Shown piece after piece: positions 31,688-39,036 of a stretch of 64,000 bases of DNA (its first letter is position 1; each line of letters begins with the position of its first letter). The notes under the pieces were generated by a model, which ran no database searches, had not been told where the DNA came from, and saw nothing but the letters and a program-made list of their open reading frames with translations. This DNA is from Ardenticatenaceae bacterium (GTDB lineage Bacteria > Chloroflexota > Anaerolineae > Promineifilales > Promineifilaceae): positions 256,038 to 320,037 of the forward strand of contig JACKCC010000013.1 of NCBI GenBank assembly GCA_020634245.1. The letters run 5' to 3'. The position numbers and the translations under genes are program-made.

Positions 31688-33533
31688 GAGGGTTTTGCTA
31701 TTAAAAACGGGAGATAATAGTGACCACGTTTTGCAAATTCTCTCTGGAAATAGGCTCCCCCCATTGAAACAAGCTCAAAACAAAAATGGTGTTTTTGCTA
31801 CAAAATCAGTCGTTTGTAAATCAGTCAATAGAGGATTGAAACTAACAAAAGATCAGCAGCGGTTCTAGTCAGATTTGTCTCCCAGACGCTGCATGGCGCG
31901 AAGATTGATGAGGATATAGATCAGGGTGTTCTGATTCGCAATCGCCAGTTGGTTGCGCAGCTTGGGTCGTTCAATGCCCAGAGCCACCGCTTGAGAAAAG
32001 ATACGCTCAACGGCCGTGCGCTGCTGGTAAACAGCCTGATAGCGGTCACTTTCCCGGTCGAGTTGGTAACGAATCCGAGCACCAGGAGCGGTGGCCATGA
32101 CCAGTTTGCAGCCGCCGTCTGACCAATTGGGATGATCAATCGGACAGGTGTCGCCAGTTGGTTCGGGATGTAGTAGAGGGCAGGCGAAACGGCCGCGTTG
32201 GTGCTGAACCAGCGAGGTACGATTCGTAAAGGTACTTTGGCAGGGCATGGCCAGGTCTGCTGCACATAAGGGCAAACCAGCGGAATCAAAAAGACGATGG
32301 CCCTGCTTCATCTGGCGGAGGGGCACAGCGGCAAAGCCATCATGTTCGAGGTTGTGGAAATAATCGTAGACGTACCAGGCATCAAAAGCGGCATCGGCAG
32401 TGCCAAAGCAAGGCCGAGTCCCAAGACGCTGCTCCACTTGAGCCATAAGCGGCAAAAAGTAAGTGGAATCACCGAAGTCGAAGGTTTGGGTCAACTCGGC
32501 CAGGACAAACTCGCCAATATCAGGCAGTTTGGTCGCAACCACACCGGAAGCATAGCCCCAGTAATACTCACCGACGCTCACCTTCTCACTAACCGACTGG
32601 CCTTCCTTGGTCGGGGTGACCTGGTTTCGCTTCCGCTTACAGCCCAGTTTGCAGTCGGGGTCGCCAGCAGGCTGCGCTGTTTTATCGAAGCGCCCTTCTT
32701 TAATAAAGGTTTTGGGATTGTTTTCCTTGACCCAGGCCAGAATGTGCTTTGTGTCAATGCTGACAGTCTGACCAAAGTCAACGCCAAGACGATGGTGCAG
32801 CCAGGCAACCTGACCGTCAATGAATTCTTGCAAGAGGTCATTGGGCAGCGCTCCCATCTTTCTGGTGAAGTGTGCCTGAGCGGGCAAGCTTTGTTCGGGG
32901 TCAAAAGGGTGGTGTCTACCACCATGGCCCGTCGCCGGAAAACCAAGCGCCCAGATAAGACCAGGGTGGTCAGCCAAAAATCGGCGGAGGGCGCCAAAAG
33001 TCGGAAGCTGCTGCTCTAACCGCACCAGGTAGGAACCAATGTAAGCGGCCAAAGGCACAAGACGCTCTCCTTGTTTACGGTCAGCCAGCGTTGCCGGCAG
33101 TTGTTCCCATTCAAGCAAGCGCAGTTGCGCAATTGCTCTTTGGGTGACTGGGCATCGCCGCACATAGCGAGGTTGAAATTGGTCGGCAAGTACAAGCCGA
33201 GGTAGGTATGCAGGCAGCGGAATGTGCCCTGAACGAAAATATGACCAAAACGGGGTATTGTTTGTATGATACAACATGGGAATGTTCTCCTTAAAAGGTG
33301 ACTGATTCGTAGCAAAACCAGTATACCTGGGGAGCATTCCCGCATTTACTAAAACGTGACGGGTAAAAAAAGCCGATTACGAAAAACGTGGTTGGGGCCA
33401 TGTTTCATGAAGCAGGGGGCAGGAAAAACGTGGCCGGAGTTTTAAGGCTACCACATTTTTCGCCACCTGTGCTACACTAAACGTGGTTGGTGTCACGAAT
33501 AACGTGACCGTCATTATTAGGTGCAAAACCCTC
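31688..33533 (-). mobile_element. Complete insertion sequence, 1846 bp
   Basis: Perfect 11-bp terminal inverted repeats, GAGGGTTTTGC (31688-31698) and GCAAAACCCTC (33523-33533), are flanked by the 7-bp direct repeat GTCCCTT. It encodes one DDE transposase. The right, promoter-side end carries repeated AAACGTGG words (33351, 33383, 33424, 33478, 33500), and one inverted copy lies near the left end (about 31718-31732). These could be transposase-binding sites. It contains one ACGGCCGT in the coding region. Confidence 0.9.
31865..33277 (-). CDS. DDE transposase (IS4/IS1182-like superfamily)
   Basis: A 470-aa transposase. ATG 33277 has AAGGAG about 10 nt upstream. Catalytic candidates are Asp in VSIDTKHILAW, Asp in CFGTADAAFDAWYVYDYF and Glu in QQRTAVERIFSQA. 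A cysteine-containing insertion (FACPLLHPEPTGDTCPIDH) lies before the last motif. The frame is intact and the element has ends and a target duplication, so it may be mobile. The exact IS family is not certain from sequence alone; it differs from the IS4-like element at 10612-12038. Confidence 0.9.
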   Translation of the reverse strand: MLYHTNNTPFWSYFRSGHIPLPAYLPRLVLADQFQPRYVRRCPVTQRAIAQLRLLEWEQLPATLADRKQGERLVPLAAYIGSYLVRLEQQLPTFGALRRFLADHPGLIWALGFPATGHGGRHHPFDPEQSLPAQAHFTRKMGALPNDLLQEFIDGQVAWLHHRLGVDFGQTVSIDTKHILAWVKENNPKTFIKEGRFDKTAQPAGDPDCKLGCKRKRNQVTPTKEGQSVSEKVSVGEYYWGYASGVVATKLPDIGEFVLAELTQTFDFGDSTYFLPLMAQVEQRLGTRPCFGTADAAFDAWYVYDYFHNLEHDGFAAVPLRQMKQGHRLFDSAGLPLCAADLAMPCQSTFTNRTSLVQHQRGRFACPLLHPEPTGDTCPIDHPNWSDGGCKLVMATAPGARIRYQLDRESDRYQAVYQQRTAVERIFSQAVALGIERPKLRNQLAIANQNTLIYILINLRAMQRLGDKSD

Positions 33534-33540
33534 GTCCCTT
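33534..33540. repeat. Target-site duplication GTCCCTT (right)
   Basis: Direct copy of 31681-31687 immediately outside the right inverted repeat. Confidence 0.85.
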
Positions 33541-33678
33541 GAATTGACAGTATAGGATGATAAGTAACTGTCCCCGGGTACGTTTTCTTTTCCCCTAAGA
33601 TAATGCTTCTTGGACTTGGATAACTCTGCTGAAAATGATAGTATTGCAATCCACAATCATTTCAGGAAGGGGATAATT

Positions 33679-34788
33679 TTGGCCGAATTGTTTGAACTCA
33701 TGGGTAACATGCACATGCATACCCCTTATTCAGATGGGGAAAAGTGGCATGCCGACATTGCTGAAGATGCTATCAAGGCCGGGCTTGATTTTATCATTGT
33801 CACTGACCACAACATTTGGGTAGATGGGGTTGAAGGATATTATGAAAACAGCAACGGCCGTGTCCTCCTCCTTTCTGGTGAAGAAGTACATAACCCGCGC
33901 CGCCAGCCGCAAGCCAGCCATTTTCTCGCCTACGGGGCCGAGCACGAATTAGCCTCGTTCGCTGCCAATCCGCAAGAACTCATCGACCAGACACTCGCTG
34001 CCGGCGGTTATGGCTTCCTGGCCCACCCGCATGAAGAGCCGCCAGAACCGCTGCTGGGCATTGGGGATTTGGGCTGGCACGATTGGGAAATCGATGGTTT
34101 CACCGGGCTGGAAATATGGAATTACATGTCCTCGTTTGCCAACGAGGTCAAACGCATCTTGCGCAAGCTGCCTATACAAAGTTCGCTACTGGCCAAGCTC
34201 GTCGGTTTGTACCTGACGGCCCACCCGGAGCGCTATCTCATGGCTCCGGAGCCGCGAACGTTGGCCCTGTGGGATGAACTGCTGGTGCAAGGAAAACGGG
34301 TAACGGCCGTTGGCAACAGTGACGCTCACGGAACCCCTCTCAGCCTGGGACCGTTCCACCGCGTCGTCTTCCCCTACGAATTCCTGTTCCGTGCCGTCAA
34401 CACCCATATTTTGCTCACCAAGCCGCTGAACGGGAAACTGGAACACGATAAGAAGTTGATATTAGAGGCAATTGGTAACGGCCGTTCCTGGGTTGGTTAT
34501 GATATGGCCCATTCTACCAAAGGATTCCGCTTCTCCGGGCAGGGCATTAACAAAGGCTTTGTCGGCGACAAAATCCAGCTTGATGCCGGAGCCACCCTTC
34601 AAGTCCTCTGCCCAACACGAGCCAATATCCGCCTCATCCGACATGGTAACGTCGTCGCCGAAATCAAAAACGAAACCAACCTGACCCACATCCCCATTGA
34701 TGAAGGTGCTTACCGGGCCGAATGCAGCCTGCTCTACGAAGGTAAAGAGCGCGGCTGGATTTACAGCAATCCGATTTACCTTTGGTAA
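33679..34788 (+). CDS. PHP-domain phosphoesterase
   Basis: A 369-aa PHP-fold metal-dependent hydrolase. Metal-binding motifs: HMHTPYSDG at the N-terminus (His-x-His), VTDHNIW, LSGEEVH, FLAHPHEE and GNSDAHG near residue 215. The C-terminal 120 residues are beta-rich (GKLEHDKKLILEAIGNGRSW, LQVLCPTRANIRLIRHGNVV) and probably a separate domain. PHP proteins split phosphate esters of nucleotides, histidinol or polyphosphates; the substrate is not determinable. The TTG at 33679 is chosen because AGGAAGGGG lies just upstream (33664-33672). The IS right end is 138 bp upstream. Confidence 0.85.
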   Translation: MAELFELMGNMHMHTPYSDGEKWHADIAEDAIKAGLDFIIVTDHNIWVDGVEGYYENSNGRVLLLSGEEVHNPRRQPQASHFLAYGAEHELASFAANPQELIDQTLAAGGYGFLAHPHEEPPEPLLGIGDLGWHDWEIDGFTGLEIWNYMSSFANEVKRILRKLPIQSSLLAKLVGLYLTAHPERYLMAPEPRTLALWDELLVQGKRVTAVGNSDAHGTPLSLGPFHRVVFPYEFLFRAVNTHILLTKPLNGKLEHDKKLILEAIGNGRSWVGYDMAHSTKGFRFSGQGINKGFVGDKIQLDAGATLQVLCPTRANIRLIRHGNVVAEIKNETNLTHIPIDEGAYRAECSLLYEGKERGWIYSNPIYLW

Positions 34789-34797
34789 GCGAAGTCT

Positions 34798-34859
34798 GCC
34801 GAGAAATCCCCATATGCTTGGCAGTTGGTCAGGATTCCTCTCTTCGTTCGGAATGACAT
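34798..34859. repeat. CATTCTGAGCG-type intergenic element, diverged inverted copy
   Basis: GGATTCCTCTCTTCGTTCGG AATGACA is the reverse complement of a TGTCATTCCGAACGAAGAG form of the element at 25006-25087. It fills the PHP-plsC gap. Confidence 0.55.
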
Positions 34860-34965
34860 CGGCATTGCCCATTTTTTTCAAAACGAATTGGCAAAGCCAC
34901 AACCTCAACCGCATTCTCGTGTTTTAGTTCTCAAATATCCATTCAATCATCCGCAGGTGGAAATT

Positions 34966-35748
34966 ATGATCAAGTGGCTTCTTGGCTATTATCGCCTTAG
35001 TTTATGTGGGTTGACCATTGGGTTTGGTGGAACTCTACTCGTCATTAGTTCCTGGCTGCCCCTTACCATCAAGGGCTACCACATCTCCATGTGGCTCCTG
35101 TTGACCATTGTGCGCACATTGCTATTCATTTTGAACGTACGCGTGGACTGCGCCGATCCCGATCGGCTGCGTCAGCATCACGGCTTCATTTTTCCCAATC
35201 ACATGACTTATCTGGACGTCCTGGTCCTTGTTTCCATCGCGCCGCTGCGGTTTTTAGCCAAAGATGAGGTGCGGAGCATGCCGGTGATTGGCCAGGTGGC
35301 CAAATCAATCGGCTGTGTCTTTGTCAAGCGGGATGATAAAGATTCCCGCGCTGAGGCCCGGACCAAACTGGCAAAAGTAGAAACTTTTCCGCCGGTGGTC
35401 CTGTTCCCGGAAGGTAAGCGTAATCCGGGCGACCATCTTTTGCCTTTCCGTTACGGCGCGTTTGAGATTGTCATTCGCGGCCAGACGCCATTTTTAACCT
35501 GTGCCATTGAATACGATCAGCCGGAGATCGCCATCTGGCATCGCGGCGAATCGATCATCAAAGCGGCGCTGCGGCTGGCGGCCCACGATAAGCAAATCAA
35601 AGCACAATTGACACCGATGACGGCCGTTACCCCCCAACCAGACGACGACCCTGTGCAAATGTCACTAACAGCGCATGAAGCGATGACGGCCGTTCTCTTT
35701 CCAACGACCAGTAACCAACAGCCAATAAGCGACAGCCAACAACAATGA
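34966..35748 (+). CDS. 1-acyl-sn-glycerol-3-phosphate acyltransferase family (PlsC-like), first copy
   Basis: A 260-aa membrane-associated acyltransferase of the LPLAT family. Motif I is FPNHMTYLD (NHx4D) and motif III FPEGKRNPG. Two N-terminal hydrophobic segments anchor it. It would transfer an acyl chain to lysophosphatidate or a related acceptor at the inner leaflet. ATG 34966 has AGGTGG five bases upstream. The stop overlaps the start of a second PlsC-like gene (ATGA at 35745-35748), so the two are translationally coupled. The last codons consist of the same ACCAGTAACCAACAGCC words seen in spacers, so the C-terminus may have been made by repeat insertion. Confidence 0.9.
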   Translation: MIKWLLGYYRLSLCGLTIGFGGTLLVISSWLPLTIKGYHISMWLLLTIVRTLLFILNVRVDCADPDRLRQHHGFIFPNHMTYLDVLVLVSIAPLRFLAKDEVRSMPVIGQVAKSIGCVFVKRDDKDSRAEARTKLAKVETFPPVVLFPEGKRNPGDHLLPFRYGAFEIVIRGQTPFLTCAIEYDQPEIAIWHRGESIIKAALRLAAHDKQIKAQLTPMTAVTPQPDDDPVQMSLTAHEAMTAVLFPTTSNQQPISDSQQQ

Positions 35749-36518
35749 GCTTTATGCGCGGCATCGGGCGAATCACAGTCATCGCCATTGCCCTCATGAT
35801 CACGACTGTCATTATCTTGAGCTTGGCCTGGCTGCCCAAACGCGTTAAGGGCGTGCGCCTGGCTGCCTGGCCCATCACTTATTTCGCTCGTTTCTTCATC
35901 CGCCTGTTCAATGTTCACGTCACCTGCGCCGAAGCGGAGAAAATCCGGCAGCATCACGGCTTTATCTTCCCAAACCACAACTCATTGCTCGACATCATCC
36001 TTCTGGCGGCCATTTTGCCCACGCGTTTCCTGGCCAAAGCCGAAGTGAAGCAGTGGCCGTTTATTGGTTGGATTGCTACGGCCGTTGACACCGTCTTCGT
36101 CAATCGCCAAGACAAAACCTCACGGGAGCAGGCCCGCCAGTCCATCACCGCTCTGGACCATTACCCGCCCGTTGTCATTTTCCCTGAAGGCGGCATTTTT
36201 GAACCAGCGGAAACACTCCATCCCTTCCGTTACGGTGCGTTCGAGATTGCCGTTCAGGGCAGCGTCCCCTTCATTCCGTGCGTCTTCCTATACGAACCAC
36301 TAGCTATTGCCTTTTGGGGAGATGAGCCGCTGTTCACCTCGCTCTGGCGGCTGGCCTCGCGGCCCGGCCCGCTGTTTGCCCACCTGTTTACCCTCAAAAC
36401 CGTCTATCCTTCCCCCGACGACGATGCCCGCCAACTGGCTCTGGAGGCCCACGGCGCAATGGAAGCCGTTTTAACGTACAGCGGTCATGAGGATGATGTA
36501 CTGGAGTCGGGTATCTAG
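35745..36518 (+). CDS. 1-acyl-sn-glycerol-3-phosphate acyltransferase family (PlsC-like), second copy
   Basis: A 257-aa paralogue of the preceding protein with motif I FPNHNSLLD and motif III FPEGGIFEPAE; the latter differs from the upstream copy (EGKRNPG). The architecture is the same: one or two N-terminal membrane helices, then FVNRQDKTSREQAR before motif III, as in FVKRDDKDSRAEAR of the first copy. The pair looks like a tandem duplication with divergence of acceptor or acyl specificity. It starts inside the upstream stop (4-bp overlap). Confidence 0.9.
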   Translation: MSFMRGIGRITVIAIALMITTVIILSLAWLPKRVKGVRLAAWPITYFARFFIRLFNVHVTCAEAEKIRQHHGFIFPNHNSLLDIILLAAILPTRFLAKAEVKQWPFIGWIATAVDTVFVNRQDKTSREQARQSITALDHYPPVVIFPEGGIFEPAETLHPFRYGAFEIAVQGSVPFIPCVFLYEPLAIAFWGDEPLFTSLWRLASRPGPLFAHLFTLKTVYPSPDDDARQLALEAHGAMEAVLTYSGHEDDVLESGI

Positions 36519-36546
36519 CGCCTCCCCTTTGTGATAAAATACGAAA

Positions 36547-36607
36547 CGTCATATGTCATTGTGTCATACATTGTCAGGAAATTTGACGCATGATTTATGA
36601 CGTATGA
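36547..36607. repeat. Phrase repeat of GTCAT/ATGAC words upstream of the SDR gene
   Basis: CGTCATATGTCATTGTGTCA TACATTGTCAG followed by TTTGACGCATGATTTATGAC. Same word family as at 16063, 20985 and 52758. Confidence 0.6.
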
Positions 36608-36641
36608 ACATTTACCATACAACACAATTAGAAAAACGATT

Positions 36642-37406
36642 ATGTCTACTGAAACAATTGCAACACGACCTTTAGAACCAGGTAAACGCGCCATTGTCAT
36701 TGGCGCTTCGTCAGGGATTGGAGCCGCATTAGCACAACGATTGGCCGAACACGACTACATTGTGGCGGCGCTGGCCCCAGATGAAGAAGGATTACAGAAA
36801 ACAGCGGAGGGGAGCAACGGCCGTATCCACACCTACGTCCACGATGTCACCAATTACGACCAGGTTTCGGCCCTTTTCCAACAAATCGCCCACGATTTGG
36901 GCGGCGTAGACCTGGTGGCCTACATCGCCGGTGTCCAGCCCGTTGTCGCCCTGGACGAGTACAACTTCGAGAAAGATGCGGCGATGATTCGCGTTAATTT
37001 ATTGGGAGCCGTCTCCTGGCTCAACCAGGCGGCTATCCGCTTTGAACGGGCTAAATCGGGCCATATCCTGGCTGTCAGTTCCATTGCCGGCGACCGGGGG
37101 CGGGTGGGTGCGCCGGTCTACAACAGCAGTAAGGCCGGTCTCAGCACTTATCTGGAGGCACTGCGTAATCGCCTCTCGCGGCATGGGGTGACCGTCACAA
37201 CCATCAAATTTGGCTTTGTCGATACGCAATTGTTGGAAAATGCCGCCAAAACATTCTGGGTTATCTCACCGGAAAAAGCGGCTGAGGCTATTCATACGGC
37301 CGTTACCAAAAAACGACAAACCGTTTACGCACCGGCCCGTTGGGGATTGGTGGCGCTTATTATCCGCCACATTCCCTCCTTTATTTTCCGCCGGATGAGT
37401 TTTTGA
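36642..37406 (+). CDS. Short-chain dehydrogenase/reductase
   Basis: A 254-aa NAD(P)-dependent SDR. The cofactor motif GASSGIGA (TGxxxGIG type), the NAG-like YIAGVQP, the catalytic Ser in AVSSIAG and the YNSSKAG box (YxxxK) are all present. The C-terminus is hydrophobic with ALIIRHIPSFIFRRMSF, suggesting membrane association and a lipid-linked substrate. The next gene on the same strand encodes a DprE1-like flavoprotein. In mycobacteria, DprE1 with the SDR DprE2 epimerises a polyprenyl-phosphate sugar. A similar pairing is possible here but unproven. ATG 36642 has no clear SD. Confidence 0.88.
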   Translation: MSTETIATRPLEPGKRAIVIGASSGIGAALAQRLAEHDYIVAALAPDEEGLQKTAEGSNGRIHTYVHDVTNYDQVSALFQQIAHDLGGVDLVAYIAGVQPVVALDEYNFEKDAAMIRVNLLGAVSWLNQAAIRFERAKSGHILAVSSIAGDRGRVGAPVYNSSKAGLSTYLEALRNRLSRHGVTVTTIKFGFVDTQLLENAAKTFWVISPEKAAEAIHTAVTKKRQTVYAPARWGLVALIIRHIPSFIFRRMSF

Positions 37407-37418
37407 GCAATCTTCTTC

Positions 37419-37474
37419 GCAGGGGCAAACCCTTGTGATCGCCCAGTTGGGCGGGCACAAGACACTGCCATACT
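37419..37474. repeat. Dispersed GCAGGGGCGACCCTTGTGG element, copy 3
   Basis: GCAGGGGCAAACCCTTGTGA followed by TCGCCCAGTTGGGCGGGCAC and on to GACACTGCCATACT. It fills the SDR-oxidoreductase gap, so these two genes may be read from one transcript through it. Confidence 0.78.
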
Positions 37475-37480
37475 TAAATT

Positions 37481-38950
37481 ATGACTGACAATTTAGCAAC
37501 CAAAACAAAAAAAAGACCGGGCAGAAAACCGCAGCAAAAACCTGCTCCCCTGCCTGATGAACGATTGGAGCGCGTTTCGGGCTGGGGTGGGGCCTGCCAC
37601 AGCTTGAGCCACGTCTACCGGCCGACAACCATTGAACAATTACAAGATGTGTTTCGATTGGCACGGGAACACGGCCGTACTGTGGGCATACGCGGCGGCG
37701 GCAACAGCTACGGCGACCCGGCCATGAATGCCGAAAACATCCTGCTCGACTTGCGCCGCATGACCCGCATTTTAGAGTGGAACCCGGGAAACGGCCGTAT
37801 CCGCGTTGAACCAGGCGTTACTTTGCAGCAAATGTGGAATTATGTCCTCGAAGATGGCTGGTGGATTCCCGTAGCCACCGGCACGATGAAAATCACCATC
37901 GGTGGCGGCGCCGGCATGAACGTGCATGGCAAAAATGCTTACAAAATAGGCACTTTTGGCGACAATATCCTCGAATTTGACCTGATGCTGCCATCGGGTC
38001 AAATCATCACATGCAGCCGCGACGAAAACAGTGACATCTTTCATGCGGCAATTGGCGGCGCCGGTATGCTAGGCGTTTTCACGGCCATCACTATGCAGAT
38101 GAAACGTGTCTATTCCGGCCTGCTTCGTGTTCAGGGATGGACCGAACCAGATCTGTATCATGCAATGGATTATCTAGAGCAAAATCAAAAAGAAGCCGAT
38201 TATCAGGTTGGCTGGCTCGACGCGTTCACCAAAGGCAAGCAATTGGGCCGTGCCGAAATGCATCGCGCCGACTATTTGCTGCCCGGTGAAGACCCCAACC
38301 CGACGCAAACATTACGGCTTGATAACCAGTATCTGCCCGAAAATATCCTGGGCATCGTTCCTAAAAGCAGCATTTGGATGTTCCAACGGCCGTTCTGGAA
38401 TAATTTCGGGATGCGCTTTGTCAATATTGGCAAGTTCCGCGCCGCCTGGCTGAAAGGGCCTCATATGGCTTTACAATCCCATGCCGCTTTTCACTTTTTG
38501 CTCGACTATTTTGATTGGCGAAAACCCTTTGGTCCCGGCGGGTTGATCCAGTATCAGCCATTCATTCCGGTAGACACGGCCGAAAAAGCATTTGCCGATA
38601 TTTTAACGCTGTGCCAGAAGCGCCGTCTGCCCAACTACTTAACCGTCATGAAACGGCATCGCCCCGACCCGTTCTTGCTAACGCATGGACTGGACGGATT
38701 TAGCATGGCGATGGATTTCAAAATTACCAATCGCAACCGGCCACGCATGGTTAAGCTGGCGCAGGAAATGGATGAGATTGTATTGAAGGCAGGCGGGCGG
38801 TTTTATTTTGCCAAGGATAGTACGCTGCATCCGGAAACGGCCGTTGCCTACCTTGGCCAGGACGCCGTCGACCAATTCAAAGCGCTCAAGCAGCGCTGCG
38901 ATCCGGATAATATTTTGCAAAGCAACCTCTGGCGGCGTGTTTTTAGTTAA
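37481..38950 (+). CDS. FAD-linked oxidoreductase, DprE1/VAO-like
   Basis: A 489-aa FAD-binding type 4 (vanillyl-alcohol-oxidase fold) protein. The FAD site is visible as GIRGGGNSYGDPAMNAENIL and later as ATGTMKITIGGGAGMNVHGKN and AAIGGAGMLGVFTAITMQMK. The C-terminal DPDNILQSNLWRRVF is typical of sugar or lactone oxidases of this fold. The first motif resembles the RGxGRSYGD box of DprE1, which oxidises decaprenylphosphoryl ribose. D-arabinono-lactone oxidase-like enzymes are the alternative. The SDR upstream supports a two-step epimerase. It is cytosolic or membrane-peripheral, with no signal peptide. Confidence 0.85.
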   Translation: MTDNLATKTKKRPGRKPQQKPAPLPDERLERVSGWGGACHSLSHVYRPTTIEQLQDVFRLAREHGRTVGIRGGGNSYGDPAMNAENILLDLRRMTRILEWNPGNGRIRVEPGVTLQQMWNYVLEDGWWIPVATGTMKITIGGGAGMNVHGKNAYKIGTFGDNILEFDLMLPSGQIITCSRDENSDIFHAAIGGAGMLGVFTAITMQMKRVYSGLLRVQGWTEPDLYHAMDYLEQNQKEADYQVGWLDAFTKGKQLGRAEMHRADYLLPGEDPNPTQTLRLDNQYLPENILGIVPKSSIWMFQRPFWNNFGMRFVNIGKFRAAWLKGPHMALQSHAAFHFLLDYFDWRKPFGPGGLIQYQPFIPVDTAEKAFADILTLCQKRRLPNYLTVMKRHRPDPFLLTHGLDGFSMAMDFKITNRNRPRMVKLAQEMDEIVLKAGGRFYFAKDSTLHPETAVAYLGQDAVDQFKALKQRCDPDNILQSNLWRRVFS

Positions 38951-38955
38951 ATGAA

Positions 38956-39019
38956 AATCCACAGATTTCGCAGATTACCCAGATGATTCTATCTGCAAAA
39001 TTCGTGTAATCTGTGGATT
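38956..39019 (+). repeat. Inverted phrase repeat abutting an RBS
   Basis: AATCCACAGATT (38956-38967) is exactly inverted as AATCTGTGGATT (39008-39019), with CAGATT/ATCTG words between. It ends six bases before CAGGAGGT, the RBS of the next gene. Confidence 0.8.
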
Positions 39020-39036
39020 ATTTTCAGGAGGTAAAG

